DNA from: Parapedobacter koreensis
GTDB taxonomy: Bacteria; Bacteroidota; Bacteroidia; Sphingobacteriales; Sphingobacteriaceae
Length of the DNA: 64,000 nt
Reading direction: 5' to 3'
NCBI RefSeq assembly: GCF_900109365.1
Contig: NZ_FNZR01000003.1
Location: 1 to 64,000, forward strand
Positions 8,609-16,227 of the stretch are shown piece by piece. Below the pieces are notes generated by a model. The model made no database searches. It saw only the letters and a program-made list of their open reading frames with translations, and was not told the origin of the DNA. The position numbers were made by a program, and so were the translations under genes. Numbering within the stretch: the stretch's first letter is position 1; every line of letters begins with the position of its first letter.

Positions 8609-9364
8609 ATGAGCGAAAAAGTGATGATTGTAAGTGGCGGGGCTTCGGGTCTGGGATTGGCCGCCGCAATCAAGTTTGCCCAACAGGGCTACGATATTGT
8701 GCTTGTGGACATTGACAAGCAAAAGGGAGAAAAGGCCGCGGAGCAGATCCAGAAGATGGGCAGGCAAGCGCTGTTCTGCGAATGTAATATTGCCGATGGC
8801 CTTCGGATACGGGAAGTGGCCCAGCAAACCAAGGAACAGTTTGGGCGCGCGGATGCGCTGATCAACAATGCAGGTTTGGAACTCCGGGGAAGTATCCTAC
8901 AATGTACGGAAGAAGAATGGGAACGTACATATGCTATCAACCTAAAGGGAATCTACCACATGGCAAATGCATTTGTGCCCATGATGATCGAGCAGGGCAA
9001 GGGAGCCGTGATCAATACGGGATCCATCCTGGGATTCCGCACGGTACCCGAGCGGGCGGCATATTCTTCATCCAAGGGTGCCATTGATACGCTCACACGG
9101 AGTATGGCGCTCGACTTGGCCCCTCACCACATCCGGGTCAATTGTGTGGCACCTGGAGCCATTGATACACCCCTGTTGCGCGGTTCCATCAACGATTCGC
9201 CGGACCCTGCCGCGACGGAGAAAATCTTGGGTTCCAAAAGCGTATTTAATCGAATGGGCACGGCGGAGGAGGTAGCCAATGTGATGTATTTCCTGGCTTC
9301 GGATGAAGCATCTTTTGTCACGGGCGCTACCTACTTCGTGGATGGTGGTTGGTCGATATTATAA
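8609..9364 (+). CDS. SDR-family oxidoreductase
   Basis: A 251-residue classical short-chain dehydrogenase/reductase. The cofactor motif is GGASGLG (residues 10-16), a GG variant of TGxxxGIG. NNAG is at 86-89. The catalytic residues are Ser139, Tyr152 and Lys156 (YSSSK). Asp34 and Asp36 after the second strand (VLVDID) favour NAD over NADP. The C-terminal FVTGATYFVDGG is standard for the family. It probably acts on a hydroxyl or keto group of the pathway intermediate. The gene is in the middle of the operon, 33 bases after the MDR dehydrogenase and 27 before the transketolase start. Confidence 0.9.
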   Translation: MSEKVMIVSGGASGLGLAAAIKFAQQGYDIVLVDIDKQKGEKAAEQIQKMGRQALFCECNIADGLRIREVAQQTKEQFGRADALINNAGLELRGSILQCTEEEWERTYAINLKGIYHMANAFVPMMIEQGKGAVINTGSILGFRTVPERAAYSSSKGAIDTLTRSMALDLAPHHIRVNCVAPGAIDTPLLRGSINDSPDPAATEKILGSKSVFNRMGTAEEVANVMYFLASDEASFVTGATYFVDGGWSIL

Positions 9365-9391
9365 TGGTAAAATCCTTTAATACAAGTTGTT

Positions 9392-11482
9392 TTGATTAGT
9401 TTAGTAGCTAAAAAATCTCAGTTGGCGAAAGGTCTTGTCCGCTTGCTGGAAATAAAGGATGCCGATATTCGGTTGTCCAATTTGTATCAGTGTCGCTACG
9501 CCGTAGATCAGGCCATCCACATCGGCGGTGCATCATCGGCAGTTATTCCGATGGTAAGCGTTTATTACAGTGGCGTATTGGATAGTGATGTTGCACAGCC
9601 GACAGCGCCCGATCAAGACTTATTTATATTAAGCAAAGGGCATGCCGTAGCTACCTTAGCGTCCATCTACGCGGACTTGGGGTATTTCGCCGATACGGTG
9701 TTGCAAAATTCACGGTCGATATCCAGCATACTCAATGGGCATCCCGGTCCCATATTGCCCGGTGTGCATTTGGCCACGGGTCCGATGGGGCAGGGCATGG
9801 GTGTAGCACAGGGGTTTGCCATTGCAGGGCAACGATCAGGCAATTTTGATGTCTATGCGCTTACAGGCGACGGTGAATTGCAAGAAGGTCCGATATGGGA
9901 GACGGTCATGTACGCTGGATACAAACGGCTGGAAAACCTGTGCGTTTTAGTCGATCACAATGGGGGGCAACTGGATACCACAGCCAAACTGCATTTTCCA
10001 TATACCCATTTGGCTGCAAGCTTCCAAAGCTTCGGCTGGCGGGTGATAGAGGTAGATGCTACGCAATACCATGGTGTGGTAAATGCCTTGTATACCTTTA
10101 AATTTGGGCGGCGGGATGGTCGGCCAACCGTTATTATCTGCAATGCTACAAAGGGCCAAGGCGGTTATTCGGATTACATGAATAACCATAAAGTATCCAT
10201 AGCGGCAAATTTGCTTGATCAGGAAGAAAAACTTCTCCAACAACGAAGGCTGAATCATATCCGTCGTTTTGGCCAATATTTCCAACGTTTACAAAACGAG
10301 CGCTTGTCCGATGTTTGCGAGGCGCTGGAGCAGTATGCCGATCGGTTGGGCTATGTGTATTCATCGACGGAAACAGCGGCACGTCTTTTCTTGGAAAAGA
10401 AACCGGTGACGGTGAAAACGGTGAAGGCTCCAATACGCGAAAAACGTATCCGTTTTGATGCTGCATCGTTGCCCAAATTAGAAATGGGAGCCAACTATAT
10501 GCCGCATAAAGTGATTGAAATGGTAATGAAAGTATTTGCGAAGGATGACAAAGTCGTCTCTGTGGATGCTGATTTATCATCAACAAGCGGGTTGCAAGCC
10601 GGTGTAGGTTATGTAGATCAGACTCGGGCGCTGAATGTAGGCGTTGCCGAGGCCAACATGATGCTTATCGGGGAAGCTTTCGCCATACTGGGTGGAAATG
10701 TCTGGATAAGCACGTTCTGCCCGTTTTATGATTGGAAAGTGCTACGCCGTATAGCGGTGGGTTATCAGGAACGATTGGAAGCTATTGCTGCCAATAGTTG
10801 GCTGTCCGAGGGCCATGGCATTGATTTGACGTTGGTGGCAACAGCCGCCGATTTGGAAACCCAGTCAAATGGTGCTACGCATATGGGCAATGATGACGCC
10901 GTGATGCTCGATGGATTGGCTCATCTCAAGATTATCAACGCTTCCTGTCCGCAGCAATTATTGGGGATCTTGCGTTGGATAGCGCAGGGGAATAAAGGGA
11001 TTGTGTACCTACGGATACTGCGGGCAGCCGCACCGGTGATTTATGCAAGTGATTTTGAGTTTGAATATGGTCGTTCATATGTTGTGAAGGACGCAGCGGA
11101 ACCCGACATCACGGTGGTGTCCAGCGGACGTCAGGTGTTTGAATCCTTGGTAGCAGCAGACGAGTTGGCCGCCAGGGGAATCGCGGTAAAGGTGATAGAC
11201 ATGCCGTCCATAGACCAACAAGTGCTGTTAGCGGAATACCATAGCGGTAGACCTATAGTTATCGCGGAACAAAACAATGGCTACATCTGGAACAATTTCA
11301 TTAAGGTACTCTTTGAAAACGAAAAACAGGTTGATACTGGACAGCTTTACGCTGTGAATACCGTGGGTAAAGGGCCGTTACAATATATTCACTCTGGTAC
11401 TTATGCCGAGTTAGCCGACTATTATGGACTATCGGGGAGTCGGCTTAGCGACTACCTCATTGATTTATTAAACAAAAATTGA
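9392..11482 (+). CDS. transketolase-family protein (full length, both ThDP domains)
   Basis: A 696-residue thiamine diphosphate enzyme. The N-terminal domain has SKGHA and the ThDP/Mg motif GDGELQEG with VLVDHNG. The pyrimidine domain begins near residue 365 and has NVGVAEANM and THMGNDDA. A C-terminal transketolase domain follows. Family members transfer a two-carbon ketol unit between a ketose and an aldose, usually as phosphates. No ATG exists in the first part of the frame: TTG 9392 is the best start, and TTG 9422 is an alternative. An upstream ATG at 9364 overlaps the SDR stop but is in another frame and ends after 11 codons, so a sequencing slip or a real non-ATG start are both possible. 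The next gene follows after 1 base. No sugar kinase is in the locus. Confidence 0.85.
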   Translation: MISLVAKKSQLAKGLVRLLEIKDADIRLSNLYQCRYAVDQAIHIGGASSAVIPMVSVYYSGVLDSDVAQPTAPDQDLFILSKGHAVATLASIYADLGYFADTVLQNSRSISSILNGHPGPILPGVHLATGPMGQGMGVAQGFAIAGQRSGNFDVYALTGDGELQEGPIWETVMYAGYKRLENLCVLVDHNGGQLDTTAKLHFPYTHLAASFQSFGWRVIEVDATQYHGVVNALYTFKFGRRDGRPTVIICNATKGQGGYSDYMNNHKVSIAANLLDQEEKLLQQRRLNHIRRFGQYFQRLQNERLSDVCEALEQYADRLGYVYSSTETAARLFLEKKPVTVKTVKAPIREKRIRFDAASLPKLEMGANYMPHKVIEMVMKVFAKDDKVVSVDADLSSTSGLQAGVGYVDQTRALNVGVAEANMMLIGEAFAILGGNVWISTFCPFYDWKVLRRIAVGYQERLEAIAANSWLSEGHGIDLTLVATAADLETQSNGATHMGNDDAVMLDGLAHLKIINASCPQQLLGILRWIAQGNKGIVYLRILRAAAPVIYASDFEFEYGRSYVVKDAAEPDITVVSSGRQVFESLVAADELAARGIAVKVIDMPSIDQQVLLAEYHSGRPIVIAEQNNGYIWNNFIKVLFENEKQVDTGQLYAVNTVGKGPLQYIHSGTYAELADYYGLSGSRLSDYLIDLLNKN

Positions 11483-11483
11483 G

Positions 11484-11864
11484 ATGACAATCATTCACGA
11501 AGATGATGTGCGAGAAACCTTACAACCAGGCAGGTATATGCGATGGCTTACTAATGACGATACGTTAAAAGCACAATACCTGTCCGTTTGTGTGATACGT
11601 GTGCTGCCGGGAGAGGCTGTGCGCCCGGCACATTCACACCCTAAGAGTGAGGAAGCCATTTATATTATTAGTGGTAATGGAAAAGTAATGATTGAAGGGG
11701 AGGTGGGAAATGTGAAGGCGGGGTCGTTGGTACTCTTTGAACAAGGTAAAGTCCATATGCTGAAAAATACCAGCACGGAAGAAATGAAGGTGGTTTGTTT
11801 TTTTGCCCCGGCAACCAGTCTGGACAATTACCTGTTGTTTGAGGACGTCCAAATTCCCGATTAA
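11484..11864 (+). CDS. small cupin-domain protein
   Basis: A 126-residue single-domain cupin. Cupin motif 1 is seen as HSHPKSEEAIYIISGNG (near residues 50-66), with two His and a Glu as metal ligands. Motif 2 is AGSLVLFEQGKVHMLKN, supplying the last His. Its size fits a sugar or oxo-acid isomerase, a lactonase-like helper or a sensor domain, and these cannot be separated by sequence alone. It starts 1 base after the transketolase stop, so it is almost certainly co-transcribed and perhaps translationally coupled. The sigma gene follows 29 bases later. Confidence 0.8.
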   Translation: MTIIHEDDVRETLQPGRYMRWLTNDDTLKAQYLSVCVIRVLPGEAVRPAHSHPKSEEAIYIISGNGKVMIEGEVGNVKAGSLVLFEQGKVHMLKNTSTEEMKVVCFFAPATSLDNYLLFEDVQIPD

Positions 11865-11893
11865 TAGTTAACCGTTGCTTAGGTATCATAATT

Positions 11894-12538
11894 ATGTTGT
11901 CCATCATGGGTAGGGTACGAAAACTGTCGAAAACCGAAAAATATGTGTCGGGTGAATTTCCTATAAAGCGTGTGAAAACCGTGAACGATTATGCACAATT
12001 ACCCGATAGATCAGTATGGGAAGCGTTTAAGGAAGGGGATGAATTGGCGTTTGTCAATATCTACAGAACCTACGTCGATGTACTGTTTAACTATGGTTGC
12101 CAGTTTACTGCCGACCGTGAAATGGTGAAGGATTGTTTACAGGATTTTTTTGTTTATCTCCGCAATAGCCGGGCAGGCTTGGGAAAAACGGATAATATCA
12201 AACTGTACTTGTTGAAAGCCTTCAGACGACGTGTGTTCGACTACCTCAAAAAGACAAATCGGGAGATCCAACACAATGAATATTTTGCCTTTCTGCAATT
12301 TCCTATTGAACTATCCAGTGAATCCATGTATATCAACCGACAAATAGAGGCCGAACAACTGGTACGGTTGAATACAGCGTTGCAGGCCTTGAACACCAAG
12401 GAGCGGGAGGCGATTTATTACTTCTATTACGAAGGGTTGAGCTATGAACAGATCGCGGAAATCCTGCATGTTACCCATGTGTCATCTGCTCGGCGTATCG
12501 TGTATCGGGGATTGAGCCATCTGAAAAAGTTTTTTTAA
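11894..12538 (+). CDS. ECF RNA polymerase sigma factor (FecI-like)
   Basis: A 214-residue extracytoplasmic-function sigma factor. Region 2 spans about residues 45-115 (AFVNIYRTYVDVLFNYG, then DFFVYLRN). Region 4 spans about 160-212, with the helix-turn-helix GLSYEQIAEILHVTHVSSARR. In Bacteroidota such factors work with a FecR regulator and an STN-containing SusC receptor to switch on carbohydrate uptake. Both partners are encoded at 15038 and 16228, but a quinoprotein gene separates them from sigma. The gene is last in the catabolic operon, so activation of the first promoter would also raise its own level. ATG 11894 is the assigned start, and ATG 11906 is equally possible. Confidence 0.9.
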   Translation: MLSIMGRVRKLSKTEKYVSGEFPIKRVKTVNDYAQLPDRSVWEAFKEGDELAFVNIYRTYVDVLFNYGCQFTADREMVKDCLQDFFVYLRNSRAGLGKTDNIKLYLLKAFRRRVFDYLKKTNREIQHNEYFAFLQFPIELSSESMYINRQIEAEQLVRLNTALQALNTKEREAIYYFYYEGLSYEQIAEILHVTHVSSARRIVYRGLSHLKKFF

Positions 12539-12566
12539 CCAATTATCCAGTTTTTATTGTTTTATC

Positions 12567-12600
12567 CGGTATCATGGATCGCCTTTCAGCCTTATTATAT
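12567..12600 (+). promoter_or_regulatory. candidate ECF sigma promoter, copy 2
   Basis: CGGTATCAT (12567-12575) is followed after 16 bases by TTATTATAT (12592-12600), again preceded by CC. It lies 53 bases before the quinoprotein ATG and 29 bases after the sigma stop codon. It would let the second block be transcribed independently of the sigma operon. Confidence 0.55.
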
Positions 12601-12653
12601 TAAGCACGTCAGGGCATACCAATTTGCTCGCACGTAACTAATTCGAACTAAAG

Positions 12654-14969
12654 ATGATGAATATGTTATTAGTTAGATCAACTAAAAGGGGAAGACTTTT
12701 GCCCATTCTCAGCGCGGTTTTGTGTGCCTTCGTTGTCGCGGGGTGCAGCCGTCCCGATTCCGCTGACCAATATACGACATGGATGAACTATGGGGGGGGT
12801 GCGGATCAATCCAAGTATTCCAAATTGGATCGCATCGATAAATCAAATGTGTCCCAACTGTCCGTGGCGTGGTCATATGCCACAGGTGACAATACTTCTT
12901 ACCAGTTTAATCCGATTATTGTAGATACCGTGATGTACGTACTGGCAAAAAACAGTTCCCTGGTGGCACTCCACGCAGTTACGGGCGAGGAACTTTGGAT
13001 ACATGCCAATCTGAATGGGATCGCTCGACGGGGGATAAACTATTGGGAAAGCAAGGATCGCTCGGACAGAAGGCTGATTTTTCAAATCAACGATTACTTG
13101 CAGGAAATCGATGCACATACGGGACAATCGATACGGACGTTCGGAAAGGATGGGTTGGTCGATTTGCGGGAAGGGCTTGGGCGTGATCCGGGGACGATTG
13201 CCCGCGCGCAGTCGGGCACACCCGGAGCAATATTTGAAAATCTCATTATCCTGGGGGCTTCCACCGGTGAGGGGTTTCTTTCTACACCCGGTTTTCTGCG
13301 GGCTTACGATATTCTGACAGGCGATCTGGCTTGGACATTCCATACGATTCCCCAACCGGGAGAATTTGGTTACGACACCTGGCCCAAAGACGCTTATAAA
13401 TACATTGGCGGAGTCAATACTTGGGGCGAAATTTCCCTTGACGCGGAGCGGGGGATAGCTTATTTTCCGGTAGGTTCGCCTACGTACGATTATTACGGTG
13501 CTGACCGGATTGGCGCCAATTTATTTGGTAATTGTTTGCTCGCGCTGGATGCCCGTACGGGTGAGCGCCTATGGCATTATCAATTGGTGCATCATGACCT
13601 TTGGGATTATGACCCTTCTGCAGCTCCACAACTGGTCACGGTCAACCATGGTGGTAAAGCCATCGACGCGGTGGCTATCGCTACTAAACATGGGTTTTTG
13701 TTTGCGTTTGACCGGGTGACGGGCGAGCCGCTGTGGCCCATTGAAGAACGTGCTGTTCCTGCCAGTGACCTGCCGGGCGAAGAGGCTTGGCCCACACAAC
13801 CGTTCCCAACCATATTGCCCCCCTTTGCCCGCCAGCAGATGACATCAGCTGACCTTACGCCGTTTTTCTTGAATCCGGACGAACGGGAGGAATGGACGCG
13901 TAAGATTGATAGTATGCAAACGGGTTTATTTACACCATTGTCTCACCTGAAGGCAACCGTCACACAACCCGGTGCAGTAGGTGGGGCCAATTGGGGCAGT
14001 ACGGCCGCCAATCCCGCTACGGGTATGGTATACGTCCGTAGCATTGATTGGCCTTCGTTTTATGGGAAGATGATTAGACAGGAAGCCCCCGATGAGCAAG
14101 CGGAAGCTGCTGGTCCCGGGGAACTGAGTGGAGACGCATTATATGTCCAATATTGCCAGGCTTGCCACGCGAACGATCGATCCGGTGGCGTAGGTCCCTC
14201 GTTGGTGGGACTGTCAGCTCGCATGCAGTTCAATGAATTTCATCAGCTTGTATCAGGTGGCCGCGGTGAAATGCCGGCACTCCACCACCTCGATGAGGAG
14301 GCTGTCCAGCGCCTGTATAGATACCTGGCCCGGCTCGACAGAATGAGTCCGCAACGGACAAACGATACCGTGGAGGGGCCAGTGGTCGCATCGGGAGGCA
14401 TACCGGGTGGTTTGGAATTGCGGAAAGCCCCGAATCTGGGTAGTTATGGGGGGAATGATTTCGGCCCACCCTATCCTGCAGGCGTTGAAGCGCCTTCGCT
14501 TCGCTACTTCGTTCCTCCCGGATGGGGACTGGAACATCCATACCTCATCAGTCCACCCTGGTCTACGATTACAGCATATGATCTAAATGAAGGGACGATT
14601 AAATGGACAAGGGCTATTGGTGAAGATAAGATGGCGGCAGCGGAAGGGGGAAAGAACACGGGAGTACCAAGGGCGCAGCGAAATGGCATGATTGTCACTG
14701 CCACGGGACTTCTGTTTTCTACCAGCAAAGATGGAAAAATATATGCATTTGATGCAGAGACTGGTGAGCAATTGTGGGCTGGTGATTTGCCTATGGGAAC
14801 GGAAGGCCTTCCCTCGCTTTACCGAGTTGGAGGACGTGATTACTTGGTGGTCTGCGCGTCCACACCCATCCGCTGGTCGATAGATAAGGGAGAAGGAGAC
14901 GAGCAAGAGCAAGCAGGTCAGCAGGGCCAATATGTCGTCTTTTCATTGCCTGAAAATGTCGGCCAATAA
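12654..14969 (+). CDS. PQQ-dependent dehydrogenase lipoprotein with inserted cytochrome c domain
   Basis: A 771-residue quinoprotein. The N-terminus is a lipoprotein signal ending in VAGC, so the enzyme should be anchored in the periplasm. A beta-propeller of PQQ-dehydrogenase type covers about residues 40-470 (DQSKYSKLDRIDKSNVSQLSVAWSY style repeats; YQLVHHDLWDYD). A haem c domain is inserted at about 485-560, with CQACH at 501-505 and a likely axial Met in GEMPAL. The last propeller blades follow (PPWSTITAYDLNEG). Family members oxidise alcohols, sugars or polyols and pass electrons through the haem to the respiratory chain. PQQ synthesis genes are not in the window. The gene has its own candidate ECF promoter. 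ATG 12654, 12657 and 12663 are all possible starts. Confidence 0.9.
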   Translation: MMNMLLVRSTKRGRLLPILSAVLCAFVVAGCSRPDSADQYTTWMNYGGGADQSKYSKLDRIDKSNVSQLSVAWSYATGDNTSYQFNPIIVDTVMYVLAKNSSLVALHAVTGEELWIHANLNGIARRGINYWESKDRSDRRLIFQINDYLQEIDAHTGQSIRTFGKDGLVDLREGLGRDPGTIARAQSGTPGAIFENLIILGASTGEGFLSTPGFLRAYDILTGDLAWTFHTIPQPGEFGYDTWPKDAYKYIGGVNTWGEISLDAERGIAYFPVGSPTYDYYGADRIGANLFGNCLLALDARTGERLWHYQLVHHDLWDYDPSAAPQLVTVNHGGKAIDAVAIATKHGFLFAFDRVTGEPLWPIEERAVPASDLPGEEAWPTQPFPTILPPFARQQMTSADLTPFFLNPDEREEWTRKIDSMQTGLFTPLSHLKATVTQPGAVGGANWGSTAANPATGMVYVRSIDWPSFYGKMIRQEAPDEQAEAAGPGELSGDALYVQYCQACHANDRSGGVGPSLVGLSARMQFNEFHQLVSGGRGEMPALHHLDEEAVQRLYRYLARLDRMSPQRTNDTVEGPVVASGGIPGGLELRKAPNLGSYGGNDFGPPYPAGVEAPSLRYFVPPGWGLEHPYLISPPWSTITAYDLNEGTIKWTRAIGEDKMAAAEGGKNTGVPRAQRNGMIVTATGLLFSTSKDGKIYAFDAETGEQLWAGDLPMGTEGLPSLYRVGGRDYLVVCASTPIRWSIDKGEGDEQEQAGQQGQYVVFSLPENVGQ

Positions 14970-14984
14970 AAAAATCAAATTATT

Positions 14985-15020
14985 CGGTATCATTTTCCGA
15001 TAGCGTCCCTTTATTATAAT
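14985..15020 (+). promoter_or_regulatory. candidate ECF sigma promoter, copy 3
   Basis: CGGTATCAT (14985-14993) is followed after 17 bases by TTATTATAAT (15011-15020), preceded by CCC. It lies directly upstream of fecR, with only about 17 bases between the AT box and the GTG start. The fecR messenger would therefore have a very short leader or start at a downstream codon. Confidence 0.55.
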
Positions 15021-15037
15021 AGTAAGCGAATTGTAAG

Positions 15038-16090
15038 GTGAACGTGCACGAATTTGAAATATTCCTCCGGTTGATTATGAACAAAGGGTTCCGTGATTGG
15101 GTGATCAATCCCAACGAGGAACGAAATTATTTCTGGAGAAAATGGATGGCAGAACATCCCGACGCTACAAATGTGGTCAAGAAAGCACGAGAGTTTGTCG
15201 ATCGGATAAGTTTCAAACATGAACAGCTTTCGGACGACGAAAAAGAAGCGTTGTTAGGAAAGATCATCGCTTCTGAAAAGCATCAGTTCAAAGGCAGTCG
15301 TACGTCCGATTTCTACAGCAACGTGAGGTGGTGGATGAAGGTGGTAGCGGTATTGGTGCTTTGTTTTGGCTTGATTTTGCTGACCGACGATTTCACATCG
15401 CGGATTCAGATTAAACCCGAGCGGTTTTTAAATGAATGCAAGATCATACAGACAGGAAAAGGGCAACGGCATAAGGAAATCTTACCGGATGGAACTACGG
15501 TTTACCTCAACGCGGAAAGTACGTTACAATTTCCATTACATTTTAATGCTGCTATCCGAAGAGTGGAGCTCAAGGGAGAGGCTTTCTTCGAAGTGGTACG
15601 CATCGACACGGTGCCCTTTATTGTTTCGGCTCAGGGAATTGAAACACAGGTGTTTGGTACTTCGTTCAATGTAAGGGCTGTGGAAGAGGAGCTCGCAACG
15701 GAGGTGTCTTTAGTGTCGGGCAAAGTCAGTGTTGATGTGGCGGGTAATAAGGAAGGAATAGGGGGTTCGGTCTTGAAACCAGGAGAACAGTTCAGCTATA
15801 ATTGGCACTTGGGAAAATCGGAGAAACATACGTTTGACATCCAAGAAATAACCGCCTGGAAAGATGGTATCATTTATTTGAAAGATGCAAGCTTGGATGA
15901 TTTTATTGTGAAAATGGAAAATTGGTATGGTGTTGATTTTCAGGTTTTCGGTAAAGCATCCAAGGAATGGAGAATCAATGGACGGTACCAAAATGAAGAA
16001 TTAGACAATATCCTCAAAGGACTCATGTTTGTATATGGCATTAGTTATAAAATTGACGGGGACAATGTCATGCTGATAGTTAACCAATAA
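15038..16090 (+). CDS. FecR-family anti-sigma/sigma regulator
   Basis: A 350-residue inner-membrane regulator. A cytoplasmic N-terminus (about 1-95, with FWRKWMAEHPD) should bind the sigma factor. One membrane helix (VVAVLVLCFGLILL, about 107-121) follows. The periplasmic FecR domain has the conserved ILPDGTTVYLNAESTLQFP and RRVELKGEAFFEV segments. The C-terminal DUF4974-like region (LDDFIVKMENWYGVDF) contacts the STN domain of the receptor. The start used is GTG 15038, which gives the usual N-terminus of the family. GTG 15044 and ATG 15077 are alternatives. The gene is followed after 137 bases by an STN-type SusC, the expected signalling partner. Confidence 0.9.
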   Translation: MNVHEFEIFLRLIMNKGFRDWVINPNEERNYFWRKWMAEHPDATNVVKKAREFVDRISFKHEQLSDDEKEALLGKIIASEKHQFKGSRTSDFYSNVRWWMKVVAVLVLCFGLILLTDDFTSRIQIKPERFLNECKIIQTGKGQRHKEILPDGTTVYLNAESTLQFPLHFNAAIRRVELKGEAFFEVVRIDTVPFIVSAQGIETQVFGTSFNVRAVEEELATEVSLVSGKVSVDVAGNKEGIGGSVLKPGEQFSYNWHLGKSEKHTFDIQEITAWKDGIIYLKDASLDDFIVKMENWYGVDFQVFGKASKEWRINGRYQNEELDNILKGLMFVYGISYKIDGDNVMLIVNQ

Positions 16091-16227
16091 GTTATGCGAC
16101 CCGACGTAGGTCAATAAAAAGCGTCAATAGTGACATTTTTTGATTTGTAGTATTGGCGACTAACGGCCGTGGTCGGTGATCTATAATAAATGTTAGTTAT
16201 AACCAATTAATTAATAAAACCTATATT

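Noticed and set aside
12654-14969. Methanol dehydrogenase-type identity for the quinoprotein
   Set aside because: The inserted haem c domain and lipoprotein anchor do not fit soluble methanol dehydrogenase, and no companion small subunit is present.
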